A DNA stretch of 63,804 nucleotides, from contig ONQB01000017.1 of the NCBI GenBank assembly GCA_900319905.1, forward strand, positions 1 to 63,804, read 5' to 3'. Shown in pieces: positions 19,501 to 27,047 of this stretch. The notes under the pieces are model-generated. The model saw only the letters and a program-made list of their open reading frames with translations. It did no database searches and was not told the origin of the DNA. Source of the stretch: an uncultured Prevotella sp. Lineage in GTDB: Bacteria > Bacteroidota > Bacteroidia > Bacteroidales > Bacteroidaceae. The number at the start of each line of letters is the position of its first letter. Within the stretch, counting starts at the first letter, position 1. The translations under genes were made by a program, and so were the position numbers.

Positions 19501-19882
19501 TAAGGACGACAAGGCCCGCAAGGTGCTGGCCAAGGCTGCCAAGGTGCTGCCCACCTACAACATCCCAATGAACTACATGAGCGGCGGCGTAGACCTCGCA
19601 CGGTCCTATGCGATGCTGGGCATGAAGAAGGAAGCCTTACAGTGCATCAATGCCGTGTGGACCAACGCCGACCAGTATGCCAACTACTATCTCTCGCTCG
19701 ACGGCATCCGCTTCCAGCAGTCCAGCCGCGACGTGATGATACAGTTCACCATCATGCAGCAGGTAGCCGAAGTGTCCAAGCTGGTTGACAGCAAGCTGGC
19801 CGCCAAGCAGACACAGACGCTCAACCGTCTCTATCAGCTGTATGTCGGCAAGGGCGGACAAACACCTGAGAACGTACAATGA
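16550..19882 (+). CDS. DUF2723 membrane protein, TMEM260-like GT-C glycosyltransferase
   Basis: An 1110-residue protein with about a dozen membrane helices in the first 690 residues and a soluble C-terminal half ending in TPR-like helices. The N-terminal stretch SFWDCPEFITTGYKLEIGHPPG matches the family signature, in which an acidic residue after the first helix is the likely catalytic base of a GT-C fold. PF11028 proteins are related to human TMEM260, a protein O-mannosyltransferase. In Bacteroidota the donor and acceptor are unknown, and glycan transfer to exported proteins is an inference. Its stop codon overlaps the start of the polysaccharide deacetylase gene (ATGA), implying coupled translation. 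Confidence 0.85.
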   Translation: MKQYKLVDTLLGWVAFVIAAFTYCSTIEPTASFWDCPEFITTGYKLEIGHPPGAPFFMLTANLFSQFVSDPSQVARMVNTMSALLSATTILFLFWTITHLTRKLIVKDWDSLTVGKTIAIEASGLVGALIYTWSDTFWFSAVEGEVYAYSSAFTAIVFWLILKWEDHADEPHSDRWLVLIFYMTGLSIGVHLLNLLCLPAIVLVYCYRRFPNVELKGSLIALLISFVIVAAVLYGVVPGIVTVGGWFELFFVNVLGLPFNTGLIIYIACLVSATIWAIYESYVDRNTKRENLSFLLAFALIGIPFYGYGWTAVIVGVIVLAITAFLLNRKKVVNKKPVYFVKPRFKNTALLCMLMLMIGYSSYALIVIRSVANPPMDQNSPEDIFTLGSYLSRDQYGDRPLFYGQAYTSQVALDNDGQVCRPKMSEGAPVYSRKEKASKDEKDSYFVVTHKNKYIYAQNMLFPRMYDSSHAQDYESWMGGIEGTQVPYDRCGENIMVKMPTQLENIKFFLSYQCNFMYWRYFMWNFCGRQNQIQGNGELEHGNWITGISALDNARLGDQSKLPDDLKNDKGHNVFYGLPLLLGLIGLFWQAFRGRRGIRQFWVVFFLFFMTGLAIVVYLNQTPVQPRERDYAYAGSFYAFSIWCGLGVAAIIDLLKKYLKLDNVAVTAIVSLLCLLIPIQMVSQTWDDHDRSGRYTCRDFGRNYLMTLQDKGNPIIFTNGDNDTFPLWYNQETEGVRTDARVCNLSYLQTDWYIDQMKRPAYNSPAVPISWPRLDYCSGTNEYVEVQPELKQQVLDFYKQNPAAAKAQFGDNPFEVKNIMKYWVRSKGDMHVIPTDTLYVTIDKNAVKKSGMMMASDSIPDRMVISLKGKNALYKGDLMMLEMISQCNWTRPLYVAITVGEENFMNLGDNFVQEGLANRITPFTTNKGNAKNFDTEKTYYNMMYRYRYGGLEKPGLYIDETVMRMCYTHRRLFGQLALHLIAEHKDDKARKVLAKAAKVLPTYNIPMNYMSGGVDLARSYAMLGMKKEALQCINAVWTNADQYANYYLSLDGIRFQQSSRDVMIQFTIMQQVAEVSKLVDSKLAAKQTQTLNRLYQLYVGKGGQTPENVQ

Positions 19883-20490
19883 TTATAGAGCAACCCGCCA
19901 AATGGTTGCGCTGGATCTATCCTAAAGCCACATGGCGGATGGACAAGCACGACCATTCGGTGTATCTCACGTTCGATGACGGTCCCATACCAGAGTCGAC
20001 ACCGTTTATCCTCGACACCCTGAAGGAGTTTGGCATCAAAGCCACTTTCTTCATGGTAGGGGAAAACGTCATGCGCAACCACGACCTCTACAACCGCATC
20101 GTGGCCGAAGGACACCAGGTGGGCAACCACACGTTCAACCATCTGGGAAGCCTGAAGCACATGGCCATCACCTATGGACAAAACATTGCCATGGCCAATG
20201 AGCTTATCCATGCGCATCTCTTCAGGCCACCTCACGGATGGATGAAGTTCTCGGTCTACTGGTGGGTCAACCGCTACTATAAGATCATCATGTGGGACTT
20301 GGTTACCCGTGACTACTCCAAGAGGCTTACGGCTGAGGATGTGGTGCGAAACGTAAAGCGATATGCACGCAACGGCTCCATCATCACATTCCACGACTCG
20401 CTGAAAAGCATCGACAAGCTGCATACAGCGCTGCCCGAGAGCCTCAAGTGGCTGAAAGAACAAGGTTACACGTTCAAGACATTTGACTAA
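19879..20490 (+). CDS. Polysaccharide deacetylase (NodB fold, carbohydrate esterase 4)
   Basis: A 203-residue metal-dependent deacetylase of N- or O-acetylated glycans. Family motifs are in order: TFDDGP (31-36, catalytic and metal Asp), the metal site HTFNH (His84, His88), RPPHG (usually RxPYG), a WDxxTRD stretch, and ITFHDS with the last catalytic His. No clear signal peptide is visible; the N terminus has only a short aromatic stretch (AKWLRWIYP), so location is uncertain. It shares an ATGA overlap with the upstream GT-C gene and ends before a strong terminator at 20503-20546. The pair may modify one glycan. Confidence 0.9.
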   Translation: MIIEQPAKWLRWIYPKATWRMDKHDHSVYLTFDDGPIPESTPFILDTLKEFGIKATFFMVGENVMRNHDLYNRIVAEGHQVGNHTFNHLGSLKHMAITYGQNIAMANELIHAHLFRPPHGWMKFSVYWWVNRYYKIIMWDLVTRDYSKRLTAEDVVRNVKRYARNGSIITFHDSLKSIDKLHTALPESLKWLKEQGYTFKTFD

Positions 20491-20502
20491 ACCCATATTC
20501 AG

Positions 20503-20550
20503 AAGGGTGTATTAAAATTGGAGAAGTCCAATTTTAATACACCCTTTTTT
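20503..20550 (+). terminator. Strong intrinsic terminator after the deacetylase gene
   Basis: A perfect 20-bp stem (20503-20522 with 20527-20546) with a GAAG tetraloop, followed by six T residues. The left arm GTATTAAAATTGGAGAAG also occurs in the terminator at 22358-22419. Confidence 0.92.
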
Positions 20551-20678
20551 GTCTTTTACTAACCAACATCAGTCTGACAATATACGCACGACCGCAATAG
20601 ACAGAATCAATCATAACAGATAACTGTCAAAAAGTAAAAAAATAGTCTTCACAGCATTCCTATTCCAAATCTTTTTGG

Positions 20679-20686
20679 TAACTTTG
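20679..20686 (+). promoter_or_regulatory. -7 box directly before the 84-residue ORF
   Basis: TAACTTTG ends only 4 bp before the ATG at 20691. With the usual spacing, transcription would begin at or within a few bases of the start codon, so the mRNA would be nearly leaderless. The -33 element is weak. Confidence 0.45.
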
Positions 20687-20690
20687 AACC

Positions 20691-20945
20691 ATGAAAAAAG
20701 AAGTAGAACAGCAAGTGACTGCGTTCTTCCGCGAATACGCGATGAAAGTACTCATCACCGCCCACGTGGATCCCAACAATGCCCATGGCGTGAAGACAGC
20801 GATGCTCGACCACTACGAGCAGATATATCCTGCCTTTACACTGACTCCTGCTTTTAAGGCCTATAACAAGTCAAAGCACCACGACGACATGGTCGAGGCC
20901 TATCGCTACTGCTTCTCACTTCTATTGCAAGGACGCGTGCCATAG
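20691..20945 (+). CDS. Hypothetical protein, 84 residues
   Basis: A small soluble protein starting MKKEVEQQVTAFFREYAMKV, with an all-alpha look and no membrane segment, cysteines limited to one, and many His and Tyr in its second half (TPAFKAYNKSKHHDDMVEAYRY). I do not recognise a family. Its coding character is supported by a -7 box just upstream and by codon use like its neighbours. It lies 63 bp before the FucP-type permease gene and could be co-transcribed with it. Confidence 0.65.
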   Translation: MKKEVEQQVTAFFREYAMKVLITAHVDPNNAHGVKTAMLDHYEQIYPAFTLTPAFKAYNKSKHHDDMVEAYRYCFSLLLQGRVP

Positions 20946-21008
20946 CATGGTTGCGCCTAAAGACCATGAAGACATTGAAAGAACACTAATTAAAAATTAA
21001 AAACAAAT

Positions 21009-22334
21009 ATGGCAAAACAAAATCAGAATGGTCGCATCATTGCGATCGTGGCATGTATCTTCCTCTTCGGAATGATATCATTCGTCACCAATCTCGCCGC
21101 CCCCATCGGCGTCATTTGGAAGAACCAGCCCGGCTTGGCAGGCAGCAACACCCTCGGCATGATGGGTAACATGATGAACTTCCTGGCTTACCTGTTCATG
21201 GGTATTCCCGCCGGCAACCTGCTGACAAAGATTGGTTATAAGAAGACCGCCCTCATCGCTATTGCCTTAGGTTTCTTAGGCGTACTCGTGCAGTTCCTCT
21301 CAGGTGTGGTGCTCGTTGGCTCAACCATCGCCAACCTTCCCGCCAACTGGTTTGTCTATCTGCTTGGAGCCTTCATCAGCGGCTTCGCCGTCTGCATGCT
21401 CAACACCGTGGTCAACCCAATGCTTAACCAGCTGGGTGGCGGCGGCAACCGTGGCAACCAGCTCAACCTCATCGGCGGCTCCTTCAACTCACTGATGGGT
21501 ACCATCACGCCTATGCTCGTGGGCGCACTCATCGGTACTATCACTAAGAACACAGCCATCACCGATGTCAACCTTGTACTCTATATGGCTATGGGCATCT
21601 TCGCCGCTACGTTCTTCATCCTGCTCTTCGTGCCCATTGAGAACCCGAAGCAGATGGACAGCAATACCGTCTACGAGCGTTCTCCGTTCGCCTTCCGTCA
21701 TTTCAACTTTGGCGTCATCGCCATATTCGTATATGTAGGTGTGGAGGTAGGCCTTCCCGGCACCCTCAACTTCTACCTCTCCGACACAACCAATATCGGC
21801 GGTGGACTTGATCCGGCTACAGCTGCCACCATCGCAGGCTTTGCTGCCGGCACCTACTGGTTCCTCATGCTTGTCGGACGTTTTGTCTCCAGCCTCATTG
21901 CCTCCAAGGTGTCCAGCCGCGTGATGATGATTGCCGTTAATGGTACAGCCATGCTGCTCATCATCCTCGCCATCCTTCTGCCCAAGACCATCACTGGAAG
22001 CATGCCCGTATTCACAGGTACAAGCTTCACTATGGTCCAGCTGCCTATCAGCGCCATTCTCATCGTGCTCTGCGGCCTCTGCACCTCCGTCATGTGGAGC
22101 TGCATCTTCAACCTCGCTACCGAGGGACTGGGCAAATACACGGAGAAAGCCAGCGGCATCTTCATGATGATGGTAGTTGGCGGTGGTATCGTACCGCTGA
22201 TTCAGAACGGCGTTGCCGACGCTACCCACAACTACATGCTGTCCTACATCGTTCCGCTCCTGGCCGTAGCTTACATGTTCTGCTACTCCGCCTTCCTGTC
22301 TAAGAACGTCAACAAGGACATCAAGGTTGATTAA
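21009..22334 (+). CDS. FucP/GlcP-type MFS sugar permease
   Basis: A 441-residue major-facilitator transporter with about 12 membrane helices, resembling the Bacteroidota fucose/glucose/galactose:H+ symporters. Family features are the N-terminal FGMISFVTNLAAPI helix, the loop LLTKIGYKKT between helices 2 and 3, and the N-x-x-NP-x-LNQLGGGGNRGNQLN segment after helix 4. The sugar cannot be decided from sequence; no fucose, galactose or glucose pathway gene is adjacent. A very strong terminator follows at 22358-22419. Confidence 0.85.
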   Translation: MAKQNQNGRIIAIVACIFLFGMISFVTNLAAPIGVIWKNQPGLAGSNTLGMMGNMMNFLAYLFMGIPAGNLLTKIGYKKTALIAIALGFLGVLVQFLSGVVLVGSTIANLPANWFVYLLGAFISGFAVCMLNTVVNPMLNQLGGGGNRGNQLNLIGGSFNSLMGTITPMLVGALIGTITKNTAITDVNLVLYMAMGIFAATFFILLFVPIENPKQMDSNTVYERSPFAFRHFNFGVIAIFVYVGVEVGLPGTLNFYLSDTTNIGGGLDPATAATIAGFAAGTYWFLMLVGRFVSSLIASKVSSRVMMIAVNGTAMLLIILAILLPKTITGSMPVFTGTSFTMVQLPISAILIVLCGLCTSVMWSCIFNLATEGLGKYTEKASGIFMMMVVGGGIVPLIQNGVADATHNYMLSYIVPLLAVAYMFCYSAFLSKNVNKDIKVD

Positions 22335-22357
22335 TTGTTAGACTCAAGTATATAATT

Positions 22358-22423
22358 GAGGCTGTATTAAAATTGGAGAAGTCCGGACTTCTGGACTTCT
22401 CCAATTTTGATACAGCCTCTTTT
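22358..22423 (+). terminator. Long terminator hairpin after the permease gene
   Basis: The arms GAGGCTGTAT-AAAATTGGAGAAGTCC and their complement form a stem of about 26 bp with one mismatch near its middle and a short loop, followed by TTTT. The arm shares GTATTAAAATTGGAGAAGTCC-type sequence with the terminator at 20503, so the two hairpins are related copies. Confidence 0.9.
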
Positions 22424-22436
22424 CATTAACCGTATT

Positions 22437-23069
22437 AGAGCTACCAATTACCTTAAGAGCACTACCTTTCCATCTTCCATATTCCTAACTTCGTCATCTT
22501 TTTGTAGAAACAAAATAATATGGTTGATTACCAATCTGTTATAAAGGTTCTCGGGTAATAATGGTGACGCATAGCCAAAGAAAAAAGAAAATGGTCACTG
22601 ACAGTCTTCCGCTCCCAATGGAGCTATGGTTCTGAAGCAAAGGTGTAGCCTTACGAGCAAGCTCGCAGGCTACACCTTTGCTTCAGAACCACACCTAAGG
22701 TGTCAAGCCTGTCAATGACGAAAATCGCTTCGCGTAAAATTGCCCTTCGGGCATAAAATAATGCAGCAGAAAAGCCGTTTTGGTTACTTATTTGGCAATT
22801 CATTTCTTACAGGCCATATTTTATGCCCGAAGGGCAATTTTACGCAAAGCGATTTTCGTCATCGATAGGCTTGTACCCCGAAGGGGTGAGGCTAAGGTTA
22901 CGGGATAGCCGTCGAGCTTGCTCGTAAGGCGATCCCGTAACCTTAGCCTCAGGAGCTCCATCGAGAGCGAAAGCCTGACGATGACTATTTTCCTTTAATA
23001 GGGTGACGCATTGGCGAAGTCAAGAGCTACCGATTACCTTAAGAGCACTACCTTTCCATCTTCCATATT
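22437..23069. repeat. Large nested palindromic element between 47-bp direct repeats
   Basis: The direct repeats at 22437-22483 and 23023-23069 differ at one of 47 positions. Between them lies a roughly symmetric structure: a 23-bp stem (22628-22650 with 22668-22690), a central 46-bp inverted repeat with one mismatch (22715-22760 with 22817-22862), and a 19-bp stem (22888-22906 with 22932-22950). The loops of the first and third stems are reverse complements of each other (CGAGCAAGCTCG versus CGAGCTTGCTCG). Weaker inverted similarity extends to about 22590 and 22990. There is no protein-coding frame, so this is a non-autonomous or structural element. Confidence 0.85.
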
Positions 23070-23254
23070 GATACAAAACACGCGCAGATAATGTCCGCTT
23101 TTTTCATGTATTTTTAACATTGTGAAGGGGCATGAAACCAATAAGGACACCCATTGTTCAGATTACGCCCGTTATAAAGCGGATTAATCAAATCGCTGAG
23201 CATCAATCTATTACATTGAAATGAGCACTATCTAACGGCTTTCATCTTCTACAA

Positions 23255-23386
23255 TTATCCCGAAAAGGCATCGGAATATCGGCGAAAAGCCGATGGACAT
23301 ACGCCGAAAAGCCAATGACATCTCGCCGAAAAGCCAATGCCGTTTCGGCGATATCTACTCTTCATTTCGTCGAAACAGCGTTGCCC
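23255..23386. repeat. 22-bp phased intergenic repeat, locus B (6 units)
   Basis: Units start at 23255, 23277, 23299, 23321, 23343 and 23365, exactly 22 bp apart. The best conserved core is CGGCGAAAAGCCGATGG in the second unit and CGCCGAAAAGCCAATG in the third and fourth. The outer units are decayed but keep the phase. Confidence 0.85.
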
Positions 23387-23533
23387 ATTCGATTTTACAT
23401 AGATTTCAATGCGGTTTCCCTTTATTTTCGCATCGTAAAAGTGTTAAAATCCTGACGGCATTTTGTAGGAATATTTCAGCACACAAACGCAACAATTAGC
23501 CCACCTTGTCTATGTCTGCCATCACCGACACAG

Positions 23534-24109
23534 CTAAATGCCGTTGTGATGCTTCTGTGCGATGGCCAGAGCATGCTCGTAGCTGGTGTAGCCTTTCTCG
23601 TAATCGTCAAAAGTGCAGTATATGTTACCAATGTTCTTGTAGAGTTGCTCCCCTTAGGGAGTTCCAGTCAGCTGCTCGCTTGGATAGGTACCGGCGATGA
23701 TACAGCCGTCGCCAGAGAGGTCAACAACTTTTCCATTGCAACCACCTTCAGGCACGGCAAGGCGCTGTATGGTCCAGGCGCCGTCGCTACCCTGGGTTCA
23801 CTTGCAAGAGTAGAAATTGGCTGAATTGTATAATGAGAGATAGCCAATGGCCGTCTTACCGTCACGAGAGATGCAGGCGCCGATCATGCCGTCACCCGAC
23901 TGCTTAAGTTCAAGAGTATCGAGCGAGCCATAGGGCAACAACGTGCGCGTACCCGTAGAGTCACACACAGCTGCTACGTAGGCATAGCAAGTACGGTTGC
24001 TTGAGGCCACAAAGGTGTGCGTAGTGTCCTTGGCGGCACCAATGAAATGACACAAGCATGGATAAAATAATAATCCACGCTTGTGCCATCTATTACAGAG
24101 ATGCGTCAA
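23534..24109 (-). pseudogene. Decayed gene with in-frame TGA and TAA
   Basis: One minus-strand frame stays protein-like over 192 codons but is broken by TGA (23798-23800) and TAA (about 23651). The first part, FIGAAKDTTHTFVASSNRTC to AIGYLSLYNSANFY, and the second, AWTIQRLAVPEGG with DLSGDGCIIAGTY, have the look of repeated beta-propeller blades (compare ISRDGKTAIGY and LSGDGCIIAGT). The third part, YKNIGNIYCTFDDYEKGYTS, resembles a TPR. No start codon with a promoter is visible, and the 5' end runs into the hairpin at 24049. I infer a remnant of a secreted or regulatory protein of unknown function. Confidence 0.6.
24049..24087 (-). terminator. Hairpin downstream of rnfA
   Basis: A 15-bp stem (24049-24063 with 24073-24087, two G-T-type mismatches) around a 9-nt AT loop lies 42 bp past the rnfA stop. 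A T-containing stretch follows on the minus strand. It probably ends the rnf operon. Confidence 0.5.
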
Positions 24110-24128
24110 TTGGGGCGCACCTTAACGA

Positions 24129-24731
24129 TTAATTCAAACCAAACAGACTGCGCAGGCCGTTCTCCAAACCGCTGAAGCCCATAAAGGCCAGGGCCAGCAG
24201 TGAGGCGGTGATCAGCACTATAGGCATGCCTCTCATGCCCTTGGGAATATTGACCAAGGCCAGCTGCTCACGGATGCCTGCAAATGTCACAAGTGCCAAG
24301 CCGAAGCCCAGTGCCGTAGAAAATGCGTACACCACACTTTGAAGCAGGTTGAAGTCTTTTTGAATCACGAGGATGGCCACACCCAGAACAGCGCAGTTCG
24401 TCGTGATGAGCGGAAGGAAGATGCCCAAAGCCTGATAGAGGACGGGTGACACCTTCTTCAGCACAATCTCAACCATCTGCACCAATGCTGCTATCACGAG
24501 GATGAAGGCGAGCGTCTGCAGATAGCCCAAGCCAAAGGGATCCAACACGAGTTTCTGCACCAACCACGTCACGGCCGTTGCCAACGTCAACACGAAAGCC
24601 ACCGCCGCGCTCATGCCCAGCGAGGTGTCTATCTTCTTGGAGACACCAAGGAAAGGACAGATGCCCAAGAACTGCGAGAGTACGATGTTGTTGACAAAAA
24701 TCGCACTAATAAATATAATAAGGTATTCCAT
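24129..24731 (-). CDS. rnfA: Rnf complex membrane subunit RnfA
   Basis: Integral membrane subunit of the Rnf ferredoxin:NAD+ oxidoreductase, which couples electron transfer to Na+ or H+ export. The 200 residues carry six hydrophobic segments and the family N terminus MEYLIIFISAIFVNNIVLSQ, followed by GICPFLGVSKK; the Cys in this segment corresponds to the RnfA ligand of the intramembrane [2Fe-2S] cluster shared with RnfE. The ATG at 24731 is chosen; an in-frame TTG 9 bp upstream would overlap rnfE. Last gene of the operon. Confidence 0.93.
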   Translation of the reverse strand: MEYLIIFISAIFVNNIVLSQFLGICPFLGVSKKIDTSLGMSAAVAFVLTLATAVTWLVQKLVLDPFGLGYLQTLAFILVIAALVQMVEIVLKKVSPVLYQALGIFLPLITTNCAVLGVAILVIQKDFNLLQSVVYAFSTALGFGLALVTFAGIREQLALVNIPKGMRGMPIVLITASLLALAFMGFSGLENGLRSLFGLN

Positions 24732-24736
24732 GACTA

Positions 24737-25324
24737 TCAAGCTTTCTTTAACTTATTGAACAAAGCCACCAGATAACCCAGAGTAAGGAAGGCACCCGGG
24801 GGCAGGACAAACAGCAGCACGTTGGTAGTCTCGGGCAAGAGATGGATGCCAAAGACAGAACCGGCTCCCAGCAGCTCCCTGACCACGCCTAAGATAGTGA
24901 GACCCATCGTGAAGCCCAAGCCGATACCCAGGCCATCGAAGATGCTGGCCACGGGCGTGTTCTTACAAGCAAACGACTCGGCGCGGCCAAGGATGATGCA
25001 GTTCACCACAATCAGCGGGATGTAGATACCCAAAGCTTTGTTGATAGAATCGGGGGCATACGCGCTCATCAACATCTGAAGGATGGTGACAAAGGCGGCA
25101 ATGACCACGATAAACACAGGAATACGCACCATGTCGGGTGTGATGTTCTTAATGGCCGAGATCACGAAATTGGTACAAACCAAAACGGCCATCGTGGCCA
25201 ATCCCATCGACAGGCCGTTGATGGCACTTGTCGTGGTAGCCAACGTCGGACACATACCAAGGAAGAGCACGAAGGTCGGGTTTTCCTTAATCAGTCCGTT
25301 GAGAAATATTTTCAAGTTGCTCAT
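24737..25324 (-). CDS. rnfE: Rnf complex membrane subunit RnfE
   Basis: Second RnfA-like membrane subunit of the Rnf complex (195 residues, six hydrophobic segments). Typical elements are NPTFVLFLGMCPTLATTTSA near the N terminus, whose Cys is the probable cluster ligand facing RnfA, and YIPLIVVNCIILGRAESFAC in the middle. The gene ends 5 bp before rnfA and begins 12 bp after rnfG. Confidence 0.93.
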   Translation of the reverse strand: MSNLKIFLNGLIKENPTFVLFLGMCPTLATTTSAINGLSMGLATMAVLVCTNFVISAIKNITPDMVRIPVFIVVIAAFVTILQMLMSAYAPDSINKALGIYIPLIVVNCIILGRAESFACKNTPVASIFDGLGIGLGFTMGLTILGVVRELLGAGSVFGIHLLPETTNVLLFVLPPGAFLTLGYLVALFNKLKKA

Positions 25325-25336
25325 ATTGCTTCACTA

Positions 25337-25981
25337 CTAATCTTTAATCATTGTCGCATTGGCGCCCGCAGCATTCTTCTTGACTTGCGAAACGCTGCCG
25401 CGGTCCTTATTCCATGCTCCATAAGCCTGGTTGATAGCCTTGAGGAAGGCACGGCTGGTAATGGTACTGGCCGTGATGGCATCCACCTTGCCGCCGTCTT
25501 TGGTCACTGTCAGGTCACCGTCTGCAGGCGACAGACCGATGACGCAGCCCTTGCCACCTTTCTGAAACCAGTCGCCGGCTTTCATGCCAAGGCCCGGTGT
25601 CTCGGAGCTTTCCAGAATGGTGTAACCCAGAATCTTACCCGTGGCGTCGAAGCCTACAAGCACTTTCAAAGGACCGCCAAAGCCGGATGTGGCGCTTTCT
25701 ACGGCAGCACCCAGAGGCTGTCCTTGTGCGTCGCTGATATTGTGAATGACGAAGTCGGCTGTCTTGCCGTCAATGACCTCATTGACGCTGTCGGTCTTCG
25801 TTACCTTGATGGAACTGTTGCCCATCACACTGACAATGCCGGCCTGCAGCTGGGCGGCTTTCTTCTTTTCTATCTCGCCCTGCGTCAGATGGTTGACGTA
25901 GGCCAGCAGTGCGCCGATGACTACTGAGAAGCCCACCAGCACAAGGAGCATATTACTTAAAGATGATTCTAACTTTTTCAT
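25337..25981 (-). CDS. rnfG: Rnf complex FMN-binding subunit RnfG
   Basis: Membrane-anchored periplasmic subunit that carries covalent FMN. One N-terminal membrane helix (about 10-30) precedes an FMN-binding domain. The attachment motif reads DAITASTITSR, where most family members have (S/T)GAT; the acceptor Thr is kept but Gly-Ala is replaced by Ala-Ser. GLGMKAGDWFQKGGKG and the preceding ETPG are family features. Length 214 residues. It lies between rnfD (18 bp gap) and rnfE. Confidence 0.92.
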   Translation of the reverse strand: MKKLESSLSNMLLVLVGFSVVIGALLAYVNHLTQGEIEKKKAAQLQAGIVSVMGNSSIKVTKTDSVNEVIDGKTADFVIHNISDAQGQPLGAAVESATSGFGGPLKVLVGFDATGKILGYTILESSETPGLGMKAGDWFQKGGKGCVIGLSPADGDLTVTKDGGKVDAITASTITSRAFLKAINQAYGAWNKDRGSVSQVKKNAAGANATMIKD

Positions 25982-25999
25982 TTTGTCTCCTCTACTGTT

Positions 26000-27001
26000 T
26001 TAATGCTTTACCGGCACCTCGCCAAAACGCTTGGGACGGATATAGATGTTGATAAGCGGGGTGAAACCATTCATGATTAAGATGGCAAAAGACATGCCCT
26101 CGGGATAGCTGCCCCAGTCACGGATGATCACGGTGAGCAAACCTATCATCACGCCATAGAGCAATTGGCCGCGGTGGGTCATCGGCGACGTGACGTAGTC
26201 TGTGGCCATGAAGATTGCGCCAAGAAGCAAACCGCCCGACAGCACCACCTGCAACGGATTGGCATAAGCGGGATTGGCCGCATGGAGCAAGCCACTGAAA
26301 ATGAATACAGTAAGGAGGATGGACACAGGGATATGCCACGTGATTATCTTTTTCCAAAGCAGGAAGGCGAAGCCTAACAGCAGGGCCAAGGCGCAAACCT
26401 CACCCAGCGAGCCTACGCCGAAGCCGTCAGCAGCACGTCCAAGCAGCAGGTCGAACGACGACGGCAACTTGTCGAGCAGCGAGGCATCGCCACTCTTGAT
26501 GGCGCTCTTCATGATGGCGAGCGGCGTGGCACCGGTCTGTGCGTCAACATACGACGTAAGCTGACCGGGCAGAGGCCATGAGGTCATCTGCGCCGGGAAG
26601 CTGACCAAGAGGAAGCAACGTCCCACCAAGGCGGGATTGAACGGGTTGCAGCCCAGGCCCCCAAAGCTCATCTTGCCCACGCCGATGGCTACCAAGGCAC
26701 CGATAATCACTATCCAGACGGGCAGGTTGGAGGGCATGTTCATACCCAGCAACAGACCCGTTACGATGGCACTGCCGTCGGCAACAGAGGGCTGCCGCTT
26801 GAGTAAGTATTTGGAGATGGCCCACTCAAAAAACACGCAGGCCGCCACACTCGACAAGCACACGACCACACTGCCAAGGCCAAAGTAGTAGAAGCTGACA
26901 AGCAGAGCGGGCAGCAAGGCGATGATGACACCATACATGTTGCGTTCGATGGTGTCGGTGCCGTGTGCGTGCGGTGATAAAGAAACTATAAGTTTTCCCA
27001 T
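26000..27001 (-). CDS. rnfD: Rnf complex membrane subunit RnfD
   Basis: Polytopic membrane subunit that binds covalent FMN and forms part of the ion path (333 residues). The FMN-attachment stretch QTGATPLAI is present. Other family elements are SPHAHGTDTIERNMYGVIIAL at the N terminus, GGLGCNPFNPALVGR, and ATDYVTSPMTHRGQLLYG near the C terminus. It starts 46 bp after rnfC. Confidence 0.94.
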   Translation of the reverse strand: MGKLIVSLSPHAHGTDTIERNMYGVIIALLPALLVSFYYFGLGSVVVCLSSVAACVFFEWAISKYLLKRQPSVADGSAIVTGLLLGMNMPSNLPVWIVIIGALVAIGVGKMSFGGLGCNPFNPALVGRCFLLVSFPAQMTSWPLPGQLTSYVDAQTGATPLAIMKSAIKSGDASLLDKLPSSFDLLLGRAADGFGVGSLGEVCALALLLGFAFLLWKKIITWHIPVSILLTVFIFSGLLHAANPAYANPLQVVLSGGLLLGAIFMATDYVTSPMTHRGQLLYGVMIGLLTVIIRDWGSYPEGMSFAILIMNGFTPLINIYIRPKRFGEVPVKH

Positions 27002-27047
27002 AATTAGGAGTTCGTATCTTTAATGTTAATAAGGTGTTCGTTAATGA

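Noticed and set aside
22437-23069. Insertion sequence
   Set aside because: Long inverted repeats are present, but there is no transposase frame between or near them.
23546-23824. 92-codon plus-strand frame
   Set aside because: It is antisense to the decayed gene, whose minus-strand frame is far more protein-like despite two stops.
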